Assembly (NCBI RefSeq): GCF_002369955.1
Contig: NZ_AP014564.1
Span: forward strand, 745,097 to 809,096
Reading direction: 5' to 3'
DNA from: Ichthyobacterium seriolicida
GTDB lineage: Bacteria > Bacteroidota > Bacteroidia > Flavobacteriales > Ichthyobacteriaceae
DNA: 64,000 bases
Shown here: in pieces, positions 1-8,246 of the stretch
Layout of the letters: each line of letters opens with the position of its first letter
How positions within the stretch are numbered: the stretch's first letter is position 1
Made by a program: the position numbers and the translations under genes
Notes under the pieces: model-generated
Told to the model about the DNA's origin: nothing
Seen by the model: the letters and a program-made list of their open reading frames with translations, nothing else
Databases searched by the model: none

Positions 1-62
1 ACATCTATGTTTTTTAGATTATGCTCTTTGGCACCTAAGACGACTATAAATTCACTTTGCAT
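1..62 (-). CDS. uvrA: UvrA, excinuclease ABC subunit A (first ~20 codons only)
   Basis: The reverse complement of the first 62 bases starts with ATG at 62 and reads MQSEFIVVLGAKEHNLKNID. The stretch GAKEHNLKNI matches the highly conserved start of UvrA (usually G-A-x-E-H-N-L-K-N-I), just before its first ATP-binding domain. UvrA is the damage-recognition ATPase of nucleotide excision repair. The gene leaves the window on the left, so nothing can be said about its integrity. It is on the same strand as the next gene, which ends 32 bases upstream of this start. The identification rests on about 20 residues, but they are very characteristic. Confidence 0.8.
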   Translation of the reverse strand, partial: MQSEFIVVLGAKEHNLKNID

Positions 63-94
63 ACTATTCTTTTTTCTATCTCAAGGAATTTAAG

Positions 95-1120
95 TCAAAT
101 TAGAGACGACATAAAATCTTCCAAGGAATTGATCTCATTAATCTCAATAGCTCCCTTTCCCGTCCAAAAAGATTGGTATTCTCTCATAGATTTCCCCTTG
201 GCAAAATTTCTAATACCCTTAGTGGCATAATGCAAAAATGGATATTCTACTTTGCCTTTTATCTCTAATGACGACAGTTTGTTTTTGATACCCTTTGCCA
301 TCTTGCCAGTAATGCTACTTGTAAATATAATATCATCTTGGTTTTTTGTCTCTACTAACACATTTTTATATAAATCATTGGCTGTGCTCTCTTGGGTCAT
401 TAAAAAACCCGTTCCTATTTGAACTCCATCATAGCTGTCATTCAAAGCACTTTTAACTCCAGATTTATCTATTACTCCACCAGATTTAATTATATAAATA
501 CTAGGATATTCTCTTTTCAAATTATCAACTGATAAAAAATCACTATGAGAACTCTCACTTATAAAGCCTCCTACATGACCTCCTGCATCAGAATTTTGAA
601 AGACAATTACATCTGATCCTCCGTCACTGACAGCTATTTTAAGCTCTTCTAAATTATTGATAGTGGTCATTATCCTTACACCAGCCCTCTTTAATTTTTC
701 TATATCATCACTGTTGAATATTCCAAATGTGGTGCTCAAAATTCTCACCTTATGATCAATAGTTAATTGTACAATTTCAGAGACTTTAGATTGTGATGGA
801 ATATCAAAAAAGTCAGATTCATACATCCCTATTTCTCTTTCAATACTAATGATCTCTTCTGGTTTTTTGAGATTTAACAGATTGTATTCATTATAATCTG
901 CAAATACATTTACCTGAAATGAATGCGATGTCTTACTCTTAACTTCAACTATAAATTTTTCTATATCGTCAATAGTTAGGTATCCACTTGGAATGCTTCC
1001 CAACATACCAAAATTTGAAACCTTCGAGACAACCTCTGGACTTATTATCCCGCCAGCCATAGGCGCCTGTATAATAGGATACTTAATTTTCAATCTCTCA
1101 CAAAGGCTATTATCACTCAT
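95..1120 (-). CDS. Nitronate monooxygenase / 2-nitropropane dioxygenase-like FMN enzyme
   Basis: A 341-residue protein, the usual length for bacterial nitronate monooxygenases. The N-terminus KYPIIQAPMAGG is the typical first beta strand of the FMN-binding TIM barrel. Further on, FQNSDAGGHVGG corresponds to the family's glycine-rich segment with the conserved His, and KSGGVIDKSGV plus DGVQIGTGFL form the phosphate-binding end of the barrel. The family oxidises alkyl nitronates or related compounds with FMN; some members are enoyl-ACP reductases of the FabK type. The physiological substrate here is not known. It lies between the FAD-binding protein gene (68 bases upstream) and uvrA on the same strand. 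Confidence 0.85.
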   Translation of the reverse strand: MSDNSLCERLKIKYPIIQAPMAGGIISPEVVSKVSNFGMLGSIPSGYLTIDDIEKFIVEVKSKTSHSFQVNVFADYNEYNLLNLKKPEEIISIEREIGMYESDFFDIPSQSKVSEIVQLTIDHKVRILSTTFGIFNSDDIEKLKRAGVRIMTTINNLEELKIAVSDGGSDVIVFQNSDAGGHVGGFISESSHSDFLSVDNLKREYPSIYIIKSGGVIDKSGVKSALNDSYDGVQIGTGFLMTQESTANDLYKNVLVETKNQDDIIFTSSITGKMAKGIKNKLSSLEIKGKVEYPFLHYATKGIRNFAKGKSMREYQSFWTGKGAIEINEINSLEDFMSSLI

Positions 1121-1187
1121 AATTTTAATTTTTAAATTATCTAGAACCCTCGAAAATAACTGTAGATTTTTAAATTTAAATCTAAAA

Positions 1188-2837
1188 CTATATAAAACTA
1201 CCTAATAAATGTGAAGCCACCTTATTGTTGTCGTACAAAAATGTAGATATCATATTGGGCCTGCCCAATACCAGTGTGAAATATTTAGATCCTTCGGTAA
1301 TAAGACCCAAACCGTATATATTTTCACAGACTTTACCACTCTCGGTTTTTATCCTATGAGTTTTGTCTATTTCTAAACCACCATGAAAAAAATCACCATA
1401 TCTAAATAGTTTATATCTCTTAGAAATATTACTGATGAGCAAATCCTTACTATTTCTATAATTCAAAGATGGTATTCTGGCTTTTATCAAAGAATCTACT
1501 TCTACCTCATTATTTTCTCTGTCGTATGTGCTATAAAGCATGTATTTATCACCTTTGTTAATCTTAGGATATTTGGCGTATTCTATACTGCAAACCCCAG
1601 CTTCTATCAAGGCTTCTAGCTGCTGTAATCTCATATATGGCGGACCTACACATATTTTATTAAAAATAGATTGCCATGCTGATATAAAATCTTGATAACT
1701 CTCACGTGTCAGACCTTTGTATTCCACAGCATATCTCAAAACATCTCTGATATCTCTGATAATATCCTGACAGAATTTATAAGGGCTATTAAATTTACCT
1801 AATCGACATTGTTGAATATCCCAACGCAGATAATCCATAAAGCTGTCTCTGAACTCCTTTGGAGAGGAGGTATTGAGATTTCTCTCTGGAGCAAAAAACT
1901 TGTCTATATCTAATTCTCCCTCGCCTCCCCTATCCTTGTAAGCAAATTCTAATTCTTTTACTACAAGAGGTAATATATTACTTCTAAAATCTAGTTTAGC
2001 ATTATTCTTTTTGAGCAAATCCACAGCTTCTTTAGTGAAGAATCTCGGTGTATAGATATACTCAGTATCTGAATTATAAGCTCTGCCAGATAAGAACACC
2101 CCCGAACGAGAAAATAAGTATATCTGTGGTTCTTTTCCACTAGGAATATATTTTAACTTACCATTGTCTATATCTTGAAAGATGCCGCCTGCCCCTTCGG
2201 TGAGTTCACTAATAATATCAAAGGCTGTAAGCCCCATGCCTTGTATGGCAATAGAGAATTTATCTGTTTTTCTACTTAGCTCTCCAATCTTTGATATATC
2301 CTTGAAATACTCGTATTGGGATTGTTCAAAAGTCTGATGCCCATTACACAAAACACATTTGCAAACTAAATACTCATTTTGAGTAGTGTATATTTTAACG
2401 CCATTTTCACACTCTACAATATCTATTGCTTCTTCATTTTTTTCGTGAAATACAATATTATTGTCAATCATACGTTTTTTCTGCTCCCGATAGAAATGAT
2501 TGAGATATTCTCCCAAATCCTTTCTAGAGAGATAATCTCCTTTATCTACATTCTGTGATTTGTTTTCAAAATACCATTCATAGAGGTTAGGCCCTTCATA
2601 TATAGGATCGCAATCCCCCATCTCTTGACCAAAATACATGGTCACTTGACTGGCTACTGTGTTTATCTTGATATGTTGAGAGATTTTAGGATCGTGGCAC
2701 CCCGATCCCAAGTGTTTATTTTTAAAAATTAAAAATAACTCTATTTTATCAGTAATTTTTAATTCAATGACATGAGAAACAATGCGCTCTAGAAGGGATG
2801 TTCCCCTAGGCCCCATACCAACAATAGCCAAACGCAT
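1188..2837 (-). CDS. FAD/NAD(P)-binding protein (NAD_binding_9-type)
   Basis: The 549-residue protein begins MRLAIVGMGPRGTSLLERI, a dinucleotide-binding Rossmann motif (GxGxxG-like with a Pro) typical of the FAD-NAD(P)-binding family that has N-terminal GPRG. The following GSGCHDPKISQHIKINT and the QGMGLTAFDI segment near residue 200 (a second GxG motif) also match this family. Members of the family are orphan oxidoreductases found beside varied pathways, so the substrate is unknown. It shares strand and spacing with the nitronate monooxygenase-like gene downstream, which may mean joint transcription. No signal peptide or membrane segment is visible. Confidence 0.75.
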   Translation of the reverse strand: MRLAIVGMGPRGTSLLERIVSHVIELKITDKIELFLIFKNKHLGSGCHDPKISQHIKINTVASQVTMYFGQEMGDCDPIYEGPNLYEWYFENKSQNVDKGDYLSRKDLGEYLNHFYREQKKRMIDNNIVFHEKNEEAIDIVECENGVKIYTTQNEYLVCKCVLCNGHQTFEQSQYEYFKDISKIGELSRKTDKFSIAIQGMGLTAFDIISELTEGAGGIFQDIDNGKLKYIPSGKEPQIYLFSRSGVFLSGRAYNSDTEYIYTPRFFTKEAVDLLKKNNAKLDFRSNILPLVVKELEFAYKDRGGEGELDIDKFFAPERNLNTSSPKEFRDSFMDYLRWDIQQCRLGKFNSPYKFCQDIIRDIRDVLRYAVEYKGLTRESYQDFISAWQSIFNKICVGPPYMRLQQLEALIEAGVCSIEYAKYPKINKGDKYMLYSTYDRENNEVEVDSLIKARIPSLNYRNSKDLLISNISKRYKLFRYGDFFHGGLEIDKTHRIKTESGKVCENIYGLGLITEGSKYFTLVLGRPNMISTFLYDNNKVASHLLGSFI

Positions 2838-2883
2838 ATTGATCCGTTTATATTATCGATTCAGGTGTTTGAACCTCATAAAT

Positions 2884-3201
2884 TTATAAATGGGCATTTA
2901 TTTTTTTCTCTAATTCTTCTTTACTAGCTACCCCAACGTGTTTGTCTACCACTTCTCCATTTTTTATTATCAAAATGGTAGGAACGCTTCTAACTCCATA
3001 TTTCCCAGCTGTCTCTTGGTTGTTATCTACGTCTAATTTTCCTACTATTGCTTTTCCTTTGAACTCTTCATGCAGCTCGTCTATTATTGGCGATAGTGTT
3101 TTACATGGACCACACCAAGTAGCTGAAAAATCTACAAGAGATACTTTGTCTGAATTTAATATCTCTTCTTGAAAATTTGAATCTGTTATTTCAAATGCCA
3201 T
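2884..3201 (-). CDS. trxA: Thioredoxin
   Basis: A 105-residue single-domain thioredoxin of normal length. The redox motif WCGPCK lies at residues 29-34 (C30 and C33). The cis-proline segment GVRSVPTILI follows at about residues 70-79, and the C-terminal GVASKEELEKKI helix is typical. There is no signal peptide, so it acts in the cytoplasm as a general protein disulfide reductase, reduced by thioredoxin reductase. It is transcribed away from gltX; the 107-base divergent spacer should hold both promoters. Confidence 0.95.
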   Translation of the reverse strand: MAFEITDSNFQEEILNSDKVSLVDFSATWCGPCKTLSPIIDELHEEFKGKAIVGKLDVDNNQETAGKYGVRSVPTILIIKNGEVVDKHVGVASKEELEKKINAHL

Positions 3202-3231
3202 AATAATTGTGCTTTTTTAGTTTAAAAACTG

Positions 3232-3239
3232 CGAATTTA
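3232..3239 (-). promoter_or_regulatory. Possible -7 box of the trxA promoter
   Basis: On the minus strand this reads TAAATTCG, one mismatch from the Bacteroidota -7 consensus TAnnTTTG, about 30 bases upstream of the trxA start. No clear -33 TTG was found at the usual spacing, so this is a weak call. Confidence 0.3.
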
Positions 3240-3308
3240 CGACTTTATACATTAAAATTTAAGTTACTTTTTTTTCTAAATTAGCGCCCCTATTAATCTC
3301 ACCTTTTC

Positions 3309-4820
3309 ATGAAAAAAATAAGAGTCAGATTCGCTCCGAGTCCTACGGGACCGTTGCATTTGGGAGGAGTCCGTACTGCGCTTTACAACTACTTATTCGC
3401 CAAAAAACACAATGGAGATTTTATCCTTAGAATAGAGGATACAGACGCTAATAGATTTGTAGAGGGAGCAGAGAAATACATCAAAGAATCTTTAGAGTGG
3501 TGTGGAATAAAAATAGATGAAGGAGATGATATAGGTGGGAATTACGGTCCGTACAAACAATCCAAAAGGAAGGATATATATAAAAAATTTGCCGATCTTT
3601 TAATAGATAAAGGGCATGCCTATTACGCTTTTGACACACCTGAAGAATTAGAACAGATGAGAGATAGGGTAAAGAAGTCTGGTGGCAAGACTTGGCAATA
3701 CAACAGTATTACCAGGGGTTCTATGAAAAACTCTCTGACCCTTCCAAGAGAAGATGTGGAAAATAGATTGAAAAATAATGATCAATACGTAATAAGAATA
3801 AAGTTAAACAGGGATGAGGACATAAAGTTTTTAGATGAGATAAGGGGATGGGTATCAGTAAACACCAATAATATGGATGATAAGATCTTATTTAAAGGAG
3901 ACGGTATGCCTACCTATCACTTAGCTAATGTGGTCGATGATCATCTAATGGAAATAACCCATGTGATCCGTGGGGAAGAATGGTTGCCATCGGCTCCCTT
4001 GCATGTAGTCCTCTATAAGTACTTTGGTTGGGAAGCCCCAAGTCTTTCTCACTTGCCTCTGATTTTAAAGCCTGATGCAAATGGAAAACTCAGTAAAAGA
4101 GATGGGGATCGTTTGGGTTTTTCGGTATTCCCTATAGATTGGATCGACCCCGACACCAAGGAGAAATATTCTGGATACAGAGAGCAGGGATTCATGCCCG
4201 ACGCCTTTATAAATATGTTAGCCCTACTGGGTTGGAATCCTGGAACTCCTCAGGAAATATTTTCCATGGAAGAATTAATAGATAGTTTTTCTCTAGATAG
4301 AGTAGGAAAAACAGGCGCAAAATTTGATTTTGAAAAGACAAAGTGGTTTAATCACAAGTATATAGTAAATACCGATAATGAAGTTCTAGCAGAAAAACTC
4401 AATCCTTTAATAGAAGAGAAAAAAATAGATATTCCCAAAGACAAACTGATTAAGATCTGCGGAATAATGAAAGAGCGAGCTACTTTTATACCAGATATAC
4501 TACAAGAAGGGAGGTATTTATTTGAAAGACCTGATTATAAGAGTATAGAAATATCAGAAAAGCATAAAAAAAATCTACACTTTATGCCTGAACTAAAAGA
4601 GTTATTAGAGGGTTGTGATATTTTCACATCAGATAAGCTGAATCTTATATTCAAAAAATTCTTAGAAGATAGGGGGTTAGCCTTCAGCGGTGCAGGTCCT
4701 ATTTTCAGATTATGCATTACAGGGGTAAGTACAGGCCCATCTTTATTTGAGATATGTGAAATTCTAGAAAAGAGAGAAGTGATAGACAGAATGGATATAG
4801 CTATTAGGGAATTTAGCTAA
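3309..4820 (+). CDS. gltX: Glutamyl-tRNA synthetase
   Basis: A 503-residue class I aminoacyl-tRNA synthetase of the usual length. The HIGH-type signature is PSPTGPLHLGGVRTALYNYL near residue 10. GMPTYHLANVVDDHLM and IRGEEWLPSAPLHVVLY are the conserved active-site segments of GluRS, and KLSKRDG is the KMSKS-type loop. The C-terminal third is the anticodon-binding helical domain. It charges tRNA(Glu) with glutamate in the cytoplasm. Its stop lies 29 bases before the TIGR02757 gene on the same strand, so the two may be co-transcribed. Confidence 0.96.
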   Translation: MKKIRVRFAPSPTGPLHLGGVRTALYNYLFAKKHNGDFILRIEDTDANRFVEGAEKYIKESLEWCGIKIDEGDDIGGNYGPYKQSKRKDIYKKFADLLIDKGHAYYAFDTPEELEQMRDRVKKSGGKTWQYNSITRGSMKNSLTLPREDVENRLKNNDQYVIRIKLNRDEDIKFLDEIRGWVSVNTNNMDDKILFKGDGMPTYHLANVVDDHLMEITHVIRGEEWLPSAPLHVVLYKYFGWEAPSLSHLPLILKPDANGKLSKRDGDRLGFSVFPIDWIDPDTKEKYSGYREQGFMPDAFINMLALLGWNPGTPQEIFSMEELIDSFSLDRVGKTGAKFDFEKTKWFNHKYIVNTDNEVLAEKLNPLIEEKKIDIPKDKLIKICGIMKERATFIPDILQEGRYLFERPDYKSIEISEKHKKNLHFMPELKELLEGCDIFTSDKLNLIFKKFLEDRGLAFSGAGPIFRLCITGVSTGPSLFEICEILEKREVIDRMDIAIREFS

Positions 4821-4849
4821 ACTGTAAAATAACAATCTCTCCTTCAAAT

Positions 4850-5626
4850 ATGGATCTAAAACTTCCTAGTGCAGATATAAAAGACTTTTTAGATTCTAAG
4901 GTAGAACAATACAACAATGCGGATTTTATAGAATCCGATCCTATATCTATACCTCATATGTATACTTCGAAGGAAGATATGGAGATATCTGGTTTTTTAG
5001 CAGCGACTATTGCTTGGGGTAATAGAAAGATGATAGTCAAAAATGCTAATAGGTTAATGGATCTAATGGGCAATATGCCCTATGAATTCATTATGGATCA
5101 CAGAGAGGAACATTTAGAACAATTAGATGGATTTGTACACAGAACATTCAATTCCATTGATTTAAAATATTTTATAAAGTCTCTTAGAAATATCTACAAA
5201 AACCATGGAGGCTTAGAAAAAATTTTTTCGGATCATGCCACTGACCATTCCACTCAAAATGCCATTTGTGAATTCAAAAAAATATTTTTTTCCATAGAAC
5301 ACCCCAATAGAACTACTAAACACATCAGTGACCCAAACAAGGGATCTGCCGCCAAAAGAATCAATATGTTCCTGAGGTGGATGTGCAGAAAAGATCTTAA
5401 AGGAGTAGATTTTGGGATCTGGTCTTCTATTAAACCATCAGCCCTTTCTTGTCCATTAGATGTCCATTCTGGAAATGTGTCTAGAAAATTAGGCTTGCTC
5501 AAGGGAAAACAAAACGATGCCAAAGCGCTATTAGAACTAGATACGACCTTACGCAAATTAGATTCTAACGACCCTGTTAAATACGACTTTGCTCTTTTTG
5601 GCCTGGGTGTATTCGAAAAATTTTAG
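4850..5626 (+). CDS. TIGR02757 family protein (function unknown)
   Basis: A 258-residue protein that matches the Bacteroidota family TIGR02757. Diagnostic segments are ISGFLAATIAWGNRKMI, the block NMFLRWMCRKDLKGVDFGIW, then CPLDVHSGNVSRKLGLL and the C-terminal DPVKYDFALFGLGVF. The family has weak resemblance to HhH-GPD DNA-glycosylase folds, but no activity is established. The reading frame is intact. Part of the gene (5363-5460) recurs, diverged, at 15521-15618 inside an IS remnant on the far side of the restriction-modification island. An imperfect hairpin follows the stop. Confidence 0.88.
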   Translation: MDLKLPSADIKDFLDSKVEQYNNADFIESDPISIPHMYTSKEDMEISGFLAATIAWGNRKMIVKNANRLMDLMGNMPYEFIMDHREEHLEQLDGFVHRTFNSIDLKYFIKSLRNIYKNHGGLEKIFSDHATDHSTQNAICEFKKIFFSIEHPNRTTKHISDPNKGSAAKRINMFLRWMCRKDLKGVDFGIWSSIKPSALSCPLDVHSGNVSRKLGLLKGKQNDAKALLELDTTLRKLDSNDPVKYDFALFGLGVFEKF

Positions 5627-5632
5627 CCTATA

Positions 5633-5694
5633 AAAACGTGTTACTTTAAAAGTGTGGTGCTTTTTTCTTTAATGCCATTAAAATAACACGTTTT
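5633..5694 (+). terminator. Inverted repeat after the TIGR02757 gene (possible terminator)
   Basis: Perfect 11-base arms, AAAACGTGTTA (5633-5643) and TAACACGTTTT (5684-5694), enclose 40 bases. The right arm ends in only four T, so it may be a weak terminator or part of a mobile-element end. The words TGTGGTGCTTT occur inside the loop and again just after the right arm. Confidence 0.45.
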
Positions 5695-5709
5695 GAATGT
5701 GGTGCTTTA

Positions 5710-5731
5710 ATCCTAAAAATAAACTTTACAC
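5710..5731. repeat. Left inverted IS-like end bounding the restriction-modification island
   Basis: These 22 bases (ATCCTAAAAATAAACTTTAC plus AC) are the reverse complement of 15165-15186 with one mismatch. The similarity continues loosely into the next 12 or so bases at both sites. At the right-hand site the sequence leads into an IS256-type transposase remnant, so both copies are probably ends of the same IS type, in opposite orientation, enclosing the RM operon. Confidence 0.6.
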
Positions 5732-5757
5732 TTTACGTGATAACGTCCTGCATAATC

Positions 5758-7512
5758 CTACTCGAATACTTCCCGTATTAATTTTTTAATCGTCAAATTT
5801 TCAAGTTTCGATGCTATAGGAGATATATTGTCTTGTCCATTCACCCAATGCATACCATCATTATAAACAATCCCAAGTAAGAAATAAATTTCTGGAACTT
5901 CATAACCCACGCTTTGGAGATACTCAAGTTTTTTTCTTGTGCCGTTTATGGAAATAAATTCTGTTCTCTGTGTATCTTCTCCGATTAGTTGGTAAACCAA
6001 TTCTTCTATTTGAACTCTTACAGCACAACAGACTGCGAAAGGGTCATAGTCAACATCATTTAATAAGTATTTATCCTTTTCTTTTAGGGTAAACTTTTTA
6101 AAATGTTCTTCTCGTCCCCATATTTCTGGGATATGCAAGCGCTTAAACTCATCGCTTTGATTAATTTTCATTGTATGGTAGTGAAACAACTTTCCAGAAA
6201 TATCATCTCTAAGCCCTTCATCTAAATCTTTATTCTCTCTCGCTAGTAATAATTTAGTCATCTCATTACTTATCTTAATCTGAGATTTACAGAGGTAATA
6301 GACTTTCTGTTTACTAAATGCGAAATTTTTAAAGTACAAAGGGTTTAAATGTGTTAAAATAAGGGGGTATATATTCCTTCCTTGCTTCTTAAAATCTCTA
6401 ATAAACTTTGTTATATAGTACTGAGCAGTGATTAGATTAGCATCATCTAAGTAATCAAAAACTTCATCAATAATTAATATGCAATTCCCTTTATTTAACT
6501 TGAATTGGGCTTTAAACAACATGGATATAAAATTCAAAATATCTCTTTGCCCATTAGAAATCTCATGTGCTTTAGGGAACTTTACTACAAGTGAGCCACC
6601 TGTTTGACTTGTTCTTATATTTTTCCAAGTCGTATTAAAATCATTTAATAAATCATCGAACATTTCTTTATGTAACCTATAATTACTGTATTTACAGGCT
6701 GCCTTGAATCGATTTGGATCATTTTGGTATAACCAATGAATTTGGATACTATACAATAGAAAATTTACTACATTTTCGTTAGACACTTTCATGTCAATCA
6801 TAGTTTTTGTTAGGTTCATCAGAGGTTTGATACCTTTTAAAGTATCTAGTTCATTAACTTTTATCCAATCAAGAAGATTTTCAATTGTTCCTGTTTGCTG
6901 ATTTACTCTACCTATAAATTCGTTAATTGCATTCGTTGCCTTTACTCCATTAATACGATTTATTAACGAATAATCTTGAGATAGTTTTTGAACCATTACC
7001 TTATTATCCAGTACTTCTGATAAAGATAACTTAGAAAGGACTCTTCCACATTTTCCGAATCTATTTTTAAAATCTTTTAAATCATATCCAAAACCCAGAC
7101 TTGGCGGTATTCCCTTAACGAGAACTACATCTTCAATTTCCATTGACCCAGTTGCACGACCAAATTGACTACCCTTGCCTTTTGCTACTAATGGACTTTT
7201 AATTACAAAACAATCCAATTGAGTTTTAATCGTATTTGATTCGTGGTTTGCAAATAGACGCTGAGTAGTTCCATCTGGTTTATTAATAGTTAATTCAATT
7301 CTAGGGTTTTTACCTTTATCTCCTTGACACCTCTCATTATCATGAAGATCTATTCTGGCATTGTTCATTCTCGCAAATGCACATGTGAATGAACTTTTTC
7401 CAAAACCATTCGGAGCCACTAACAAGCTTGGTCGATTTCTTATAATATTTAGATTGAATGTTTTGTCTTCAATCCCCTTCACATTTTGTATTCTTATTGA
7501 TATTAACGTCAT
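5758..7512 (-). CDS. AAA/ABC-type ATPase encoded at the end of the type I RM operon
   Basis: A 584-residue soluble P-loop protein. The Walker A is APNGFGKSS at residues 33-41, directly after an SMC/RecF-like N-terminal strand. An ABC-signature-like segment ISNGQRD lies near residue 318, the Walker B CILIIDEVFD near 344-353, and a His after it (LILTHLNP). The layout resembles RecF/SMC-like ATPases with a large insertion between head halves. I prefer the ATG at 7512. A TTG at 7530 is in frame, but the ATG lies just 5 bases after the stop of the upstream metallopeptidase gene. The C-terminal 200 residues are unrecognised. Its place as last gene of the RM operon suggests a role in defence or in controlling the system; this is inference. 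Confidence 0.75.
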   Translation of the reverse strand: MTLISIRIQNVKGIEDKTFNLNIIRNRPSLLVAPNGFGKSSFTCAFARMNNARIDLHDNERCQGDKGKNPRIELTINKPDGTTQRLFANHESNTIKTQLDCFVIKSPLVAKGKGSQFGRATGSMEIEDVVLVKGIPPSLGFGYDLKDFKNRFGKCGRVLSKLSLSEVLDNKVMVQKLSQDYSLINRINGVKATNAINEFIGRVNQQTGTIENLLDWIKVNELDTLKGIKPLMNLTKTMIDMKVSNENVVNFLLYSIQIHWLYQNDPNRFKAACKYSNYRLHKEMFDDLLNDFNTTWKNIRTSQTGGSLVVKFPKAHEISNGQRDILNFISMLFKAQFKLNKGNCILIIDEVFDYLDDANLITAQYYITKFIRDFKKQGRNIYPLILTHLNPLYFKNFAFSKQKVYYLCKSQIKISNEMTKLLLARENKDLDEGLRDDISGKLFHYHTMKINQSDEFKRLHIPEIWGREEHFKKFTLKEKDKYLLNDVDYDPFAVCCAVRVQIEELVYQLIGEDTQRTEFISINGTRKKLEYLQSVGYEVPEIYFLLGIVYNDGMHWVNGQDNISPIASKLENLTIKKLIREVFE

Positions 7513-7517
7513 AATTA

Positions 7518-8246
7518 TTAATATCCCCAATCATTATATGCAATTGGTAAACTATTTAATTCATCCCTATGCAGCCTCCATTTAGGCATAAACTTATCCA
7601 TCAATGCAATAAACCTATTATTGTGGGTTCTCTCATGCAGATGGACCAACTCATGCACTAAAATGTATTCTAAACAAATAGTTGGTTTTTTGGCTAGTTC
7701 TAAGTTTAACCAAATACGTTTAGCATCCGTATTGCAAGAACCCCATTTGGTTTTCATTTGCTTTACGCCCCAATCATTTGATTTAACACCAACTACTTTT
7801 TCCCAGTGTTCAATTAATTCTGGAATTTGCTTTTTTAGTTGTTTTCGATACCATTCTTTCATTACAACAGCTTTATCCTCAGTGGTTGAACCACTTTTAA
7901 CTGTCAACTTTATCTTTTTGATACCAACTAGTTTTACAGAATTGTAACCATCATGCTCTTCAACTTCCAGTAAATACCTCTTTCCTTGGAAGTAATGGCT
8001 TTCGCCAGAAACATAATCTCGTTTGGTTTCTCTGGCTTGCTCTTTAAAGTTCTTTATCTGCTTTTTTATCCAGCCGAGTTTAGATATTGCAAATAATCTC
8101 AATACTTCTTCATCTGTTTTCTTTGGAGCAGACAATCGAATACGACCATGTGGTGGATAAACTGCAAGATGCATATTTTTTATATCCTTCCTAACCACAT
8201 CTATTTCGATGTTGGCAAAAGCTATGGTTTTTTGATTAGTACTCAC
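7518..8246 (-). CDS. YgjP-like (DUF45) M48-type metallopeptidase in the RM operon
   Basis: A 242-residue protein of the YgjP/DUF45 family. The zinc-binding motif HELVH is at residues 198-202, followed by H208 in HERTHNNRF, with KWGSCNTDAKRIWLN before it; that order is diagnostic. These small peptidases are often found beside type I restriction genes, but their target is not established. The start overlaps the end of hsdR by 11 bases, indicating translational coupling. No signal peptide is seen, so it acts in the cytoplasm. Confidence 0.9.
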   Translation of the reverse strand: MSTNQKTIAFANIEIDVVRKDIKNMHLAVYPPHGRIRLSAPKKTDEEVLRLFAISKLGWIKKQIKNFKEQARETKRDYVSGESHYFQGKRYLLEVEEHDGYNSVKLVGIKKIKLTVKSGSTTEDKAVVMKEWYRKQLKKQIPELIEHWEKVVGVKSNDWGVKQMKTKWGSCNTDAKRIWLNLELAKKPTICLEYILVHELVHLHERTHNNRFIALMDKFMPKWRLHRDELNSLPIAYNDWGY